NCBI GenBank assembly: GCA_964035575.1
Contig: OZ037904.1
Coordinates: forward strand, 992,001 to 1,056,000
Direction of reading: 5' to 3'
Source: Rhynchopus sp. YZ270_cl-10
Taxonomy: Eukaryota > Euglenozoa > Diplonemea > Diplonemida > Diplonemidae
Length of the DNA stretch: 64,000 bases
In this document: in pieces, positions 49,129-60,855 of the stretch
Layout: every line of letters starts with the position of its first letter
Numbering within the stretch: position 1 is the stretch's first letter
Translations under genes and position numbers: made by a program
The notes under the pieces: generated by a model
Database searches by the model: none
Seen by the model: the letters and a program-made list of their open reading frames with translations, nothing else
What the model was told of the DNA's origin: nothing

Positions 49129-50433
49129 ATGAATCGATTACGCACAATGAGCGCTGCCACCACCCCCACCACCACCACCTCCCTCCTCCCCCAACTTCGT
49201 CACGCTTCGTCTCGAACCATCTTTGATGCCGATTATCAAGACGACGATGTGTCTCCTGCACGCGAACCTCCCGCCCTGCGGCCTCCTGCACCACCTACAT
49301 CCACCGTCTCAGGTCTGACCCGCGCGCAATCCGATGCTTTAGTGAGCACAACAGACAATAGCTCCCGTTTTGCACAGAATATCGTGAGTGGCGCGTCCCT
49401 CATCAAACAGCTCTATGTCACAAAGGACACTGCTTCCCCATTCACCACCACGCCACGCGAGCTTATGGACGAAACCCTTCCTGTCCTGAAGGATTTACCA
49501 ATCACAGAATGGCCATTTCCTGGGGACCAAGACGCCTCCATCGTACGCTACCAAAACCCACGCCCGCGGTTCACCCTCGGCAACCCGAGACCATCTATTC
49601 AGGAGGCTGTCGACAGCGGAGACGCCGTGCTTCTCGAGAAGGTGCTGGCAACCCATGCGTTTCTCGAAAACGGTGGAGATAGTGGCTTGGTTACGCGGGC
49701 CGACCCGACCTGCCAGCTTTCGATTGGTTCTCTTAATGTGACTTCCACTGTTGAGATGTGGTTGCGTGATAAAACTGTTGCAGAACTACAGGAGTTCCCT
49801 CCGGCACCGCATGACTCTAAAAGAGAAGAAGAGTTTGGAGCAAATGGACGGCAGTTGGTCAGAAGAAAACGCTCTGCAACGCCGTTAGGTCATGCATTGG
49901 TTGGATACGCCACAAAGCGGGAGGTAGCGTTAACCCTGCTTAAGGCGACGATGCTGAACCCAAATTTGACGATAGTATTTCATGACGTAGAGAATGTGAC
50001 GCAGCCTTCTTCGCCTGCAAAGTTAACGCCATTCAGAGAAAAGAGAAAAATGTCGTTGACAGAGAAAGCTGTGCACACCACACCACCAGCAACATCTGCA
50101 TTTTCCATAGAAGTCTCTCCACTGTATTATTGCTTGGTATATGGCTATGACGAGGCGGCGGAGTTGTTACTCAAAAATGGGTCGGTTGATCCTCGGGTAG
50201 GGTATTTCTCTAATGACCCGCGCTCCAGGTTAATGCCCAAGAGGTGTTCTGATTTGAAACCAGAACTTAAAAGTCTTGAAGAAGCGTTGGACAGAATGGA
50301 CAGACAAAAGGAACTCCACGGGGTCACGGCAGATCATATAATAGACTATGATTGGATGGCGGTGCCAAGGAGGGGGGTGCAGAGGGATGCACAGCATCAA
50401 CAGCACTTCTCGCATGGGGTCGGGTCGATATGA
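49129..50433 (+). CDS. 434-aa protein with degenerate ankyrin-like repeats
   Basis: The start is the first ATG in frame; earlier codons to 48952 would need a GTG start. Residues 1-70 are Thr/Pro/Ala-rich. Three ankyrin-like helical pairs are visible: around 155-180 (PSIQEAVDSGDAVLLEKVLA), 255-285 (TPLGHALVGYATKREVALTL) and 325-350 (SPLYYCLVYGYDEAAELLLK, ending NGSVDPR). They are spaced too widely for one continuous stack, so intervening loops or degenerate repeats must separate them. The rest is polar. No signal peptide or membrane segment. Function unknown; ankyrin units normally bind other proteins. Confidence 0.75.
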   Translation: MNRLRTMSAATTPTTTTSLLPQLRHASSRTIFDADYQDDDVSPAREPPALRPPAPPTSTVSGLTRAQSDALVSTTDNSSRFAQNIVSGASLIKQLYVTKDTASPFTTTPRELMDETLPVLKDLPITEWPFPGDQDASIVRYQNPRPRFTLGNPRPSIQEAVDSGDAVLLEKVLATHAFLENGGDSGLVTRADPTCQLSIGSLNVTSTVEMWLRDKTVAELQEFPPAPHDSKREEEFGANGRQLVRRKRSATPLGHALVGYATKREVALTLLKATMLNPNLTIVFHDVENVTQPSSPAKLTPFREKRKMSLTEKAVHTTPPATSAFSIEVSPLYYCLVYGYDEAAELLLKNGSVDPRVGYFSNDPRSRLMPKRCSDLKPELKSLEEALDRMDRQKELHGVTADHIIDYDWMAVPRRGVQRDAQHQQHFSHGVGSI

Positions 50434-51197
50434 TAGGATAATCCCCATGATGCCCCTTTCTGAAAATATCTAAAAAAAGGAACCAATGTTTTCTGTTTCG
50501 AAGCCCCTTTGTTTTGCAACCTTTCTTTGATGGGAAATGTTGTGGGGGAGAGGGGAGGAGACAAAAGAGAAGTGGAGCTTGTGCATATGGCAAGTACACT
50601 ATTCCAACAATTTTTTTTCAACAAAAGATAAAAGACAAAAAAAAAAAGCACTATCAACTTCCCTTTTTTTTTTATTCCTAACACGTAGTGTATTAAGAAA
50701 CTAGACAAAAAGAAAGCCAACGTTCAGATCTTGTATAACAGTATTTCCCCTTGATTCCTTTCACCTTTGCGCCAAACAGATTTTTACCCCTATTTGGCTG
50801 CGTTCAACGAAAAACACTGTTATATTTTTATTGTTATCAAGATCAGTTGGCGGATGATATCGTCTAGTTTTCAGATGTAAACCACGAAAATGGATTGTAG
50901 GGACTGCATGGTTGGGGGAAATCCACCCACGGTACACCCTGGTCATTGTACCAAAGGTACACTACTCTCCAGAGGTCTTTTGTATTTCAAATCAACCCTT
51001 TTTCTTGTACCATATCAACAATACCACCCAAAAAAACAACATTATTCCTCCAGAACAACCTTATACACTAATAAAATCCCCCCCAAACAACACAAAACAC
51101 ATTAAAAACTATGCCCGAATAACCTCTTCCCAAACCCCCTCCCCGTTTTTCTTCCGGGGGTTATAAAACACATTTTTTTTTTGTGTTATTTTAAACA
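50434..51197. other. intergenic with an S3 copy and a repeat shared with an intron
   Basis: The TTTGGCTGCGTTCAACGAAA and ATCAAGATCAGTTGGCG blocks (50790-50850) also occur in the kinase gene's intron (53831-53900). One S3 copy follows. No gene. Confidence 0.55.
50872..50997 (+). repeat. S3 interspersed repeat
   Basis: GATGTAAACCACGAAAATGG, GGACTGCATGGTTGGG, CGGTACACCCTGG, CCAAAGGTACACTACTC, GTATTTCAAATCAACC and T-run. Confidence 0.7.
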
Positions 51198-54100
51198 ATG
51201 ATTCAATGGTTCGATTCAGGCAATGCGACTGCGCTTCCTACCGCGGCATTTGGTCCAGAGACAGGCAAGTTGAGACAACAACGGAGTCTTTCACAACGTA
51301 GCGACCTTATGCAAGGAATTGATGAGCCAGTGTTCCAGGCGGGGGCAGATGCGTATCGACAGAGCGCAACAGCAGCAGCGGTGGCGCAGGCTCAGGATGC
51401 GTTACACCCTGAACAGGAGAGTGATACCGCATCCCTTCTTCGCACCCGGATTCTCCGGCCTTTGTACGCTGTTGCCTTTCTTGTGGTTCTGTTTTATGCG
51501 GTATTCAATGGGGGTCAACAGCACTATGTGAAGGCGTCCTTGTGGGGAGCGCTTGCAGTGGTGCAGTGTGGGTCTCTTCTGTACGTGCATTGGACGAAGG
51601 AGTTTCCGCAGTTTTTGGCATTGGGGTCGTTGTGCTTGGGGGGGTTGCTGGTGGGGGTGGTATACGACGTGGCGTCGTATGGGCTGATGGAGTCGTGGGT
51701 TTATTTGCTGGTATTGGTGAACACCTTGGTGGCCATGGAAATGCCGCGGTCAGCTGTGTTGACAACGTTTTTGCTAACGTTGGCGTATCTCGTAGTGCGG
51801 TCGGTGGAAGACGTGAAACGGTATGGGTTGTACGACAGTGTACCCAATGAAAACACGTATGAGTTGCCTGAGGCGGTAGGATGGTCGACGGGGCTGACGT
51901 TGTTGCTTTCCCGGTTGTTGCTTGCGACGCTCTCTTTCGCGATAATGTGGCATTACGCAGTGTTCACTGCGGTGGAGCGACACAAGCTGCTCTCGACAGT
52001 CGCGTTCATGCAACGTTTTGCAAGCGCGTTAGGGCATCTCGACCTGGACGCAGCGGAGGTATGTCAGGGGTGTTTTGTAAAGATACAGTCATCCAACAAA
52101 CGTTGGTGGGTAAAAAGGTTGGTGGGGTTACAACATTGGTGGATTTCTAAGGGAGGATAAACCTTAAACGATGCTCGTTTGGGAGGGTTGTGTTAGGGTG
52201 TCGTCCGGGAATTCCTGCTTGACGCCTCGTTGGCGGTGAAGCTGCCCTGTACTCCTGTGTCCCGCACCACCGTGCGCAGACATGAAACGTCTCTTCACTG
52301 TGGTCGCAACAGTCTAGCCTGCTCCTGCGTCGCCACCGTTGCCTGTGGAGACGCTACATCCGGCGAAGAAACGAACATCGAGTTATCCTCGTCCGAAAGC
52401 AACTGCGCGAATGTCATGTACCCCAGTCCATGCCTAATCGTCAGCAAGGAGGAGGGCCAGACGGCGGGGCTTCGTCTTCTCCCACGTAGGGTGCTCTCCG
52501 TAAAGAGCTGTCATATGTGATAGGTCGTTCTCCGTCACCTCCCCTCCCAGGCCTGCAATATGTGGCCGAGACATATTTCATATTCAGAAATGAGGCCTTC
52601 ACGGCCAGCTTGACTACGTCCGGTGCTTGTTCGCAACGGTCCTCATCACCTCTCTAGACCTTGATTGGCAAGCCTTCTTGTCTTCGAAGTCCTTTGTCAG
52701 GTCCATATGGAAAAAGTAGAGGAAATCCCATTCGTTACCAAACACACCACACCACCCCAAACAGTGCGCATTGGACTGCCTACCGTCGCCCGAAGCTGCA
52801 GAAGCGTTCCGAAGGCTGAACTCTCGTGTACGCACCTACGCGCAGTACATTCCCGAGGTATGATACAAAAAATCCGCGCCATCTTTCCCACACCCACCAC
52901 CCCCCCCCCCCCCCTCAGTTTTAGTTTCCACACATTTTATCACCTTTTTTTTTGTCATGTTGTCGATCAAACCCACAATATTCTGATTCACACTCAAATA
53001 CATGCTTTCTACAAAAGCGTTTTCCACCCTTTCATTCCCCATCTATCTTAACCCCTTCTTCTCCCCTCCACAGACCTTTCTCATGGAGGAAGAGGACAGC
53101 GATGGGAGTGCAGACGACCCCCTTCCGGAGTATCAGGTAGGCTCGCCGCAGGTGCAGATCGTTACTACGGGGATAGCTGAGCTGGCGAGCCCTCCAGGCT
53201 CTGTGATGCCTTCGGCAGGGACGTCGCAGAATGTAGACATGCGCTCGTCAGTTTCACAGAACCCTTTCCGTTCGTCGTGTGTGTCTGGGGCAGGGAGCGA
53301 GGCGTTTCGCTCTTCGGGGCTTTCGCAGAACGCCTTTCGTGTGTCGGGCCTCTCTGTCAGCAGCCAGCGTCGCACTACTATTGATGAAGGCGTGCGCAAA
53401 GCCTCGGACGTCACCGCAGCACCGTCCCACTCCGAAAACCCGCAGGCCAACCCGCTGCAGTTTTCATTGTACTCTGAGCACCGTGGGGGTTTCCACAGGT
53501 CTCTCAATTCGCATTCGGAAGGGGAGCGCGCTCTGAAGACTTCAAAGTGCACCGTAGACGAGGAGCAGCCCCGTGGTGGTCTAGGTGCTGCAAGCGTGGA
53601 CGCGAATGGGGTCTCCCACTCCGGGAACGTCAAAAGCGTGGAGGGCCTAGGGGAGATCGGAGTCCGGCAGACCCGTGTCACAGTGATGTCCTGTGAGATC
53701 CACCTCAATATGAAGAAGGCGGAGTCGGGGTTCGATGTCAGTACCTCTTTCATCAGTATGCAAAGATACCTCTCCTCACCCCCCCCGGGTGGTTTCTCCC
53801 CCCGTTGGAATTCAGATCCCATACACTGTTTTTGGCTGCGTTCAACGAAAATAATCTCCCCCCCTTTTTCTAGTCGAATAATCAAGATCAGTTGGCGACT
53901 GTAAGAGTCGAGTTTTTTGTATTTTCTGCAAAAATCATATTTTTTTTCAGGCACTGTGATGGACGCAGTACGCATGGAGAAGGGTATGACCCTCGAGATC
54001 ACTGCAGACCGTGTTATGAGTGTCTGGAACGGTCATGTACGCTGCGTGCGTCATTGTCGTCATGCGTGTCGTGCCGCGCTCCGTGCGAGCGCGTGGTGGC

Positions 54101-55767
54101 GTGGCAACCACCACGCCTTCACGTGGTGTGGTGCTGCCATCGCATCTGGTGAGGCGTCTGTCGGTAATATTGGTGGCGAGCGCAGACGTGCCGCTTTTGT
54201 ACATGGTGCACCTACCCTAGAAGAGAAGGCGCTGCTTAGCCTTGGCCGAGCCATACGCACCAGAATCGTCGTGACCGAGCGTGTTGTCGAGCAGACGCAG
54301 GCCTTCATGGTGTTCCGCCCCGTCGAAATCGTCAACACCTTCACAGACACGGAGACGGACCACAACATGCCTCCGCTGTCCCCATCTTCGCAGGTCTTCG
54401 AAACAGTGTCGGAGCTATGCTGCGACCGTAGTAGTGGTTCTGCGCCGGAAGCGTACGATGAATACTCCAAGGCATTTACGCTGTTCCGGACTGGGTTGGT
54501 TGAGGAGGCCGCCAGCAGGTTTGCGCGGTTGACACAGAACCATCCACATGACGCGCAGATCCTGAGAGTCGCACGCATTGTCCTCAGAGAGCGTGACCGT
54601 GCTGTGGCGTACAAAGCACGCAAACACTCCACCGAGCCTGCCTTCGCAAATATGCCAGAATACCAGCGCTATTCACGCAAGCTCGTCGGATGGCGTGCCC
54701 TAGGGGAAGCGAATATCACCGAAACCATCTTCGACGTCGGCGTGTACGACACAACAGATCAGGAGTCGCGCAATCTGTGCCTCTCCCCTGCGCGCGCCTC
54801 GATCACCTGCAACTCCGAAGGTCGACTGCGAGAGGATCTCGAACAACACAGAAAGGCGGAAATCAGCGACGGCGGCACCCCAACCGAGGCTGCCGGCGAG
54901 ACCACCAGCACACCACCGGAGCGCGTGGAGAATGGGAACAGCAGCACCCTGACTGCAGAGTTTGTGGACCGAACTGGGTCTCGGTGGCGACGGTCCCAAC
55001 AGGTCTTGATACGGGGCGGACGATCGGATCTGTACCAGGTCCTTGGAGAGGACGGTGTTCTGTGCATCGCAAAGTGCGTCGATGTTTCCGACGAAAGCGA
55101 CGATGTCCAACAAGGCCGTGTCGACGAGCTTCTATGCGAGGTAGGGCACCTCTCACGCATCCAACACGAGAACGTTGTCTCCTACATATCCTCCGCCGTC
55201 GTCCCCGGCCACATCCTGACCGTCATGGAGTACGTCTCCGGTGGCTCCCTCCACTCCCTTGTTCAAAACTTCGGCGCCCTTCCCAGAACCTCTTGCCAAC
55301 GGTATATGCGCGACATCCTCAAAGGTCTCGCCTTCTTGCACAACAGAGGCATCGTTCACAGAGATTTGAAGCCAGCTAATGTCCTGATGGACCCAGATGG
55401 GATGTGCAAATTGGCTGATTTTGGTGCTGCTGCGACGCTGGCGACACAGCGTGGAGGTGCAGTGGGAACACCGCCGTACATCTCTCCCGAGGCTTGCGAT
55501 GGGCATGTACAGAGCAAGTCTGATATATGGTCCTTTGGGGTCTCCATGTGTGAGCTTCTTACCAAAGAAGTGCCCTTTCCCTTAGAGGACCGCCCGCTGG
55601 CACAGTTCATGTTCCTGCACGTTATGGCAAATGAGGTGCACGACCCGATTGTCCCAAGCATGCTCAACGCAGCAGAAACTGATATGATGCTTGCCTGTCT
55701 GCGGCGGGACCAGTCAGCGCGTCCAACTGCGTCAGATCTGTTGGACCACTGCTATTTTACTGCCTGA
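51198..55767 (+). CDS. membrane-anchored, cyclase-like STE-type protein kinase (multi-exon)
   Basis: Supported exons: 51198-52058, one ending at 52857 (probably 52765-52857), 53074-53755 and 53951-55767. Donors at 52059 (GTATGT), 52858 (GTATGA) and 53756 (GTATGC) match the window's consensus, and phases agree across the last two introns (TYAQYIPE|TFLMEE; FIS|TVMDAV). One or two exons within 52197-52720 are unresolved. Exon 1 encodes a polar N-terminus and about six hydrophobic segments (from LYAVAFLVVLFYAVF to LLLATLSFAIMWHYAVF). Next comes an EAFRRLNSRVRTYAQYIPE linker typical of flagellate receptor-like proteins, a long Ser-rich loop, and a region (from VTVMSCEIHLNM through GIASGEASVGNIGG-like HAFTWCGAAIASGEASVGNI) that resembles a class III nucleotide cyclase but lacks metal-binding Asp residues. 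A kinase domain closes it: IAKC Lys, HRDLKPAN (HRD at 55357-55365), DFG (55417-55425), GTPPYISPE. The glycine loop is weak (IRGGRSDLYQ). Confidence 0.82.
53831..53900 (+). repeat. repeat in the kinase intron shared with 50790-50850
   Basis: TTTGGCTGCGTTCAACGAAA and ATCAAGATCAGTTGGCGAC in the same order and direction, with different sequence between them. Confidence 0.6.
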
Positions 55768-55852
55768 GTTCTGTGGAGAAGGGGGGGTTGGTTGTTAAGG
55801 TGAATGGATTGATCTTTTGAGCTTTTTTTCTTTTTTTGTGCAATGTAGGGAA

Positions 55853-56713
55853 TATTGGGTGATCTATGATCGTCTCCGTGGGACACGTAACAGGCTGTGA
55901 GAGCTTGTGAGAGCTTGTGAGAGTCTGTGAGAGCCTGTGAGAGCTTGTGAGACCTTGTGAGAGCCTGTGAGACCTTGTGAGAGCTTGGGGGTCTCATTAG
56001 GATAAAATATGGGGGGAAAGGTCTTTTTTGGTTAATAGCGCCGAAAAAACGGCAGCGAGGTATGTGGTCATGAGGGCGAGACTGGGGAAACACTTACGAC
56101 CAACAGAGCTTACTGAGAGCTGATGACCTACAGTATACACAGTATACACAGTATACACAGTATACACAGTATACACAGTATACACAGTATACACAGTATA
56201 CACAGTATACACAGTATACACAGTATACACAGTATACACAGTATACACAGTATACACAGTATACACAGTATACACAGTATACACAGTATACACAGTATAC
56301 ACAGTATACACAGTATACACAGTATACACAGTATACACAGTATACACAGTATACACAGTATACACAGTATACACAGTATACACAATACAAACGCCAGGGG
56401 GTCTGAAGAGTGATCTGACCACATTGTCTCAGTATAACATACACCCAATAAATCCATTGAAGAAGGAATATTTCATGTTTGACCACCACAGAATACATGT
56501 TGCCAGCCACACCACACCACTAACAAAAAACCCCTCATAGTTAGTGAGAGCTAGTGAGAGCTTGTGAGAGCTTAGTGAGAGTTAGTGAGAGCTGTGAGAG
56601 CCTGTGAGACCTTGTGAGAGCCTGTGAGAGCTTGTGAGAGTCTGTGAGAGCCTGTGGGAGCTTACTGAGAGCCAGTGAAAAAATCTCTCCCCGTTCATAG
56701 ATCACCCAAATAT
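55853..56713. mobile_element. MITE with GTGAGAGC arrays and a 28 x 9-bp minisatellite
   Basis: Ends TGGGTGATCTATGA and TCATAGATCACCCA flanked by AATAT on both sides (a possible 5-bp duplication). Inside are two stretches of GTGAGAGCTT-like units (55897-55990, 56541-56670) and, between them, the 9-bp array. It is a long relative of 26532-26645. Part of the middle (56399-56425) matches, inverted, a segment near 47155-47180. Confidence 0.75.
56131..56382 (+). repeat. 28 copies of a 9-bp unit (CAGTATACA)
   Basis: A perfect array of 252 bp. Because 9 is divisible by three, every frame is open on both strands (a Ser-Ile-His repeat on +), which explains the long apparent ORFs; none is a gene. Confidence 0.95.
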
Positions 56714-57326
56714 GGGCAATGTTTTGCTACAAAAAAGACATCTGTGTTACGGAGTGGTCCTGCTTTCCACTAAGAGCCTTGACCACTCTCTGACAGGATA
56801 AAGCCTGCCTCAACCCTATCTCGCCCGGGTCTAATTACCCTGGACATCCAATGATCCCCGTTACCTGACGAGTGGAGGGTGGGAGTAGGACGTAGTAGCA
56901 GTATCCACGAAACGAGAGATAGATGAGGAACGGCTGCGTGGAGCTCACTCGAAAAAGCGAGGTGTCTACACGCTATCAATTATTCAATTATTCAGACAAA
57001 AAGAAAGAAGGGAAAAAAATAAACAGAAAATAAGTGTCATCAATAGAGGTTGTTACATCCCCCGCTTGCCCCCTCCCAGAGGGAGGTGATTCCTCACGAG
57101 CAATAATTTTTTTTTTGTTGTTGTCGTGTCTGTTCTGTGTTCGTGCAAAATAAATTAAAAATAAACAAATCAAAAATTTGACAACCGTTGAAAAACAGGA
57201 GATCCTTTTTCTTTCTTTCAGACGTATGTGCAGCAGTGAAGGGAATTCATCTCTTCAAGGTTTTTTCCCTTTGTTCTCCTGATCAGTATATCAGCTAGCT
57301 AGTAATCTAGAATAAGCTAATATTTA

Positions 57327-57418
57327 GACGTAGCATGGTTGGGTGTCCACCCCCCCCCGGTACAGTCGGTCATTGCACCAAAGGTACACTGTTCACGAGA
57401 AGGGCTTTGTATTTCAAC
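57327..57418 (+). repeat. S3 interspersed repeat
   Basis: GACGTAGCATGGTTGGG, CCGGTACAGTCGG, ACCAAAGGTACACTGTTCAC, TTGTATTTCAAC; the 5' block is missing. Confidence 0.65.
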
Positions 57419-59410
57419 TCTATTTAGCCTTTCGGGGAATTTCCAAAATTTATTGGGGGAAACCATACGTAAAATCAGGCTTCTGCAAACATATTAGTCT
57501 ACCGTCACCGTTGAACCTTTTCCGGGTTTTAAAGGGAGTTTCACCCATTTTACGGAGACGGTAGTTTAAGTCTTGTTAGCCTATTCTTTGAATGTTAAAA
57601 GGCTAATCTTTGAAAACCATTTAGTCTCTCCGAGCTTACTGGCTGTGGTATGCATGGCATATAGTGTGTGTGTGCGTTTTGTTGGTTTTGTTTTTTTTTT
57701 CATCCGTTTCTTTATTATCCGTTTCTCTGGGGTCACTCTGCAGACGAGATGTCGTATTGCACCTTCACCCCATCGCTCTCCCTCGATCCTCCCTGTCTCC
57801 GCTTGTGGTTGAACAACGGAAAGTTCACCAACTTTTATATGTACCGTATTCGTACAAATTATTGACCGTAATAATGTTCGACCTTTTCAAGGGGTTTTTC
57901 TAGAAGCTCGACCTGTTTTACGGACATTTTTACGAATATACGGTCCTACCGTTTTTTTTGGGAATCTGCCCCCCCCTTTTTTTGTCGTTCCCAGGTTACT
58001 TCCCAGCATTAGTTGGTATATCCCAATATGCAATACACGATGCTACATTTTTCAAAAAAAAAAAAAAAAAAAAAAAAAAAACACGGTTCTTCGCCAAATC
58101 GTTTATCCTTTCACAGATGAAGCGGGAGGTGCCTGCATCAATAACTTCACCTTTCTTCCCCCCTACATTTCGCTTACTCAGAGCCTTATGTTCTTATCAA
58201 ACAAAGGAAAGAGACATTGCAACCCAAACACTGTTGGTACCCCAGAAATAAAAAAAAATACCAAGTACGCAAGAAGTACGCAATATGGGATGGGAAACTC
58301 TTTTATTCGAGTAGCTTACCAGGCAGAGAGAGACTAGGTTTTTATACAAAAGCTTTTTTTGGTGATGTGCCGTCCTGGGGTGGGGTTTTTTAAAAAAAAA
58401 AACATAAGATTTTCGACAATATTGAATGTTGTTGGCAAACATTAAATCTGCACATCGATGTGGTCCCTAAAGACAAGCGCGGTGTGCAGCAAAGACATGG
58501 TCATCTTCTAAAAAGAAAATGTCATTTTTTCTCTCTTTTTTTTTCTCTCTTTTTTTGTTCGTATAAAGAATGGACGAAATGTCCATTAAAAAAAAATCAG
58601 TTCTGTTTTTTTCTTCTTCTGGTTCTTTTCTTTCAATTGCGTCGCGTGTTTTTGTTCTTCCTTTTCTTCCCCCTTTTTAATTTGATTCCTTTTACAACAG
58701 CATGAACCAACGTTGCACCTATGGGATATTTGAGGTGTGAAGAGAGCTAGGATACCTAGAGAAAAAGTTGACCTTTTTTTATATAGGTAGTACCCGGTTC
58801 TGAGGCCCTTGGATGTGCAGTTCTGGATTCCTGACCTGGTTTCAGAGGTGGTTTTAGCACACAAAAAAAAAATGACCCAAAAAAAAAAAAAAAAAAGAAG
58901 AAGAAAAAGTGATGAAAAAATGCACCAAAAGTGATGATATAGTACGCTATCAGCTTCTATTGAGTCGGTGGGTTTCGTCTTGCGCCCAAGCAGGTTCTAA
59001 GACCTCTCGGATGGTTGTGTACAAACAAAGAAATGAAGGAAAAGAGAGAAAATGAAAGAAGCCAAAAAGCGATTCTCTTTCTTGAGTAAAGTCTCTCAAA
59101 AAAAATTTTTTTTTCAACAACCGGCTGGAACCTATCCGTTGGACATTACTTTTTTTTTTAAAGGTGAATATGCAAAGACAGGCTTAGGGTTCATTAAAAA
59201 ATTCTCGGTTTAATTTTTTTTTTCTGAAATCCAGAAAAAAAAAAATTAAAGTCACGCTAACGGTTTGTGCCTTGCTGTTTCTTTTCTTTTTTTCTTTTTC
59301 AACTGAAATGCGTTTTTAGCAGGTTTCAGCTCTTTTCTTTTGCTCCCCTTATTATTATAAGATGTGTGTGCACAAGAGGCGCACTCATCTTTCAAGTCTT
59401 CTCACTTTCA

Positions 59411-59450
59411 AGGTGGCTAAGCACCGGAGGCTTAGGATCATCTTATAAAT
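59411..59450 (+). repeat. S2 hairpin repeat
   Basis: AGGTGGCTAAGCACCGGAGGC, TTAGGATCATCTTATAAAT. Confidence 0.65.
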
Positions 59451-59504
59451 TTCCATGCGATTTCACTTGAGATAGTTCATTCACCCTACCCAATTTTTTT
59501 ATTG

Positions 59505-59545
59505 AGGTGACCAAGCAAGAGGGGGCTTAGGGTCATCCCACCAAC
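59505..59545 (+). repeat. S2 hairpin repeat
   Basis: AGGTGACCAAGCAAGAGGGG, GCTTAGGGTCATCCCACCAAC; 55 bp after the previous copy. Confidence 0.6.
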
Positions 59546-59665
59546 CCGTTCTCTTCATTTTTTTTCCCCCCGTTCACGTCAGGATTGTGTTGTGTCATCA
59601 ACATCGTAAGTACGCAATCAATCGTGTCGAGAACAAAGGGTGGGGGGGGGGGGGGGGGGGGGGGG

Positions 59666-60855
59666 TAGGGGGGGCAAAACCTTCAGGACGGGTGAGGCAT
59701 TTTTGGAAAAAGTGGTTTTGTGAGCAAAAAACCTGTCAGCACCCCTCATACCCCCCCAGAAATGGGTCAGAAACACCCTGAGACCCGAAAATCCATGATT
59801 AGGGCACCTCAGAATATGAAAAAATGCAAAAAAAATAGTGAAAAAGTGGCTTTTGACGGTTTTGGCCATGTTGGGTAAAATGGCCATTTTTTGGTGAAAA
59901 AAATCAAAAAAACAGCAAAATTTCGACATCATGACAGCTGCTTGGGCACGAAACTACCCCAAAAATGTCCTGTGAGTCCATTCCGACCTGTTTTGGACAC
60001 TTTAGGCACTTGTTTTAGCCGTTTTTTGACGTTTTTATGGTTAACGTCATGCACCGTCCATACCCCGTCCATACCTCGTCCAAGTCATGCGCCCTGCTTT
60101 TAGACCCACTCTGGGCCAAAAAATGGGCGAAAACCTCCGAAAAAGCACTCCGGGAGCCCAGATAGTTCCAAATATCCACCAGAAACCCACCTAAACACCT
60201 CAAAAACATGTCAGAAAAACATTTTCAAAAACACACTTTTTCAAATACGTCATTATGGAACCTGCCCAGATGAACTTTTTGAAAAAAGTGTGTTTTTGAA
60301 AATATTTTTCTGGCATGTTTTTGAGGTGTTTAGGTGGGTTTCTGGTGGATATTTGGAACTATCTGGGTTCCCAGAGTGCTTTTTCGGGGGTTTTCACCCA
60401 TTTTTTGGCCCAGAGGGGGTCCAAAAGCAGGGCGCAAGTCGCGGCCCAGGGACGTCCAGGGTAAAGTCCAGGGTATTTTTTGACCTCAAAACACAAAAAA
60501 AACACCAAAAAAGGCGATAAATGTGTTCAAAACAGGTCGGAATGGACTCACAGGACCTCCCTGGGGTAGTTTTGTGCCCAGACAGGCCTCATGATGACAA
60601 AATTTTGCTTTTTTTTTTGAAATATTGGTCAAAAATGGCCATTTTGACCAAAATGGCCCAAACGGCCAAAATGGTCTATTTTTGCTATTTTTTTCCATTT
60701 TTTTGTATCTCTGGGGTGTCTCACCTATAGAACACCCCCAAACCACACCCCAAAACCATCTCTGACCCAAAATTTTCGGTGGTTTGTGGGTACTTTGCGC
60801 GTAAATCCAAAAAAATCGAAATGCCTCAAAAAAATAGGGGTTTTGCCCCCACCTA
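59666..60855. mobile_element. foldback element C with TAGGGG...CCTA ends in G-runs
   Basis: 1190 bp, almost entirely an inverted repeat about a centre near 60255. Left TAGGGGGGGCAAAACC and right GGTTTTGCCCCCACCTA; inner pairs include GACATCATGACAGCTGC (59926) with GGCCTCATGATGAC (60585), and a long near-perfect pair at 60080-60240 / 60280-60440. Runs of more than 20 G lie immediately outside both ends. No transposase. Confidence 0.85.

Larger units (their letters stand above)
56714..59665. other. gene-free repeat region
   Basis: Contains the AATGATCCCCGTTACCTGA repeat (56845-56895), S3, S2 copies, the GGTGCCTGCATCAATAAC motif (58109), and a possible TIR element at about 57430-57955 whose right part (TTTACGAATATACGGT) recalls the one at 19340. 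No gene. Confidence 0.55.

Noticed and set aside
53917-53950. Kinase gene starting at 53917 as a single-exon gene
   Set aside because: That frame begins with TTG inside the intron's acceptor region; the upstream exon joins in phase at 53755/53951 and gives a continuous protein.
56123-56457. Long Ser-Ile-His and Cys-Val-Tyr type open frames on both strands
   Set aside because: They are the translation of a 9-bp array, which is open in all frames by arithmetic.
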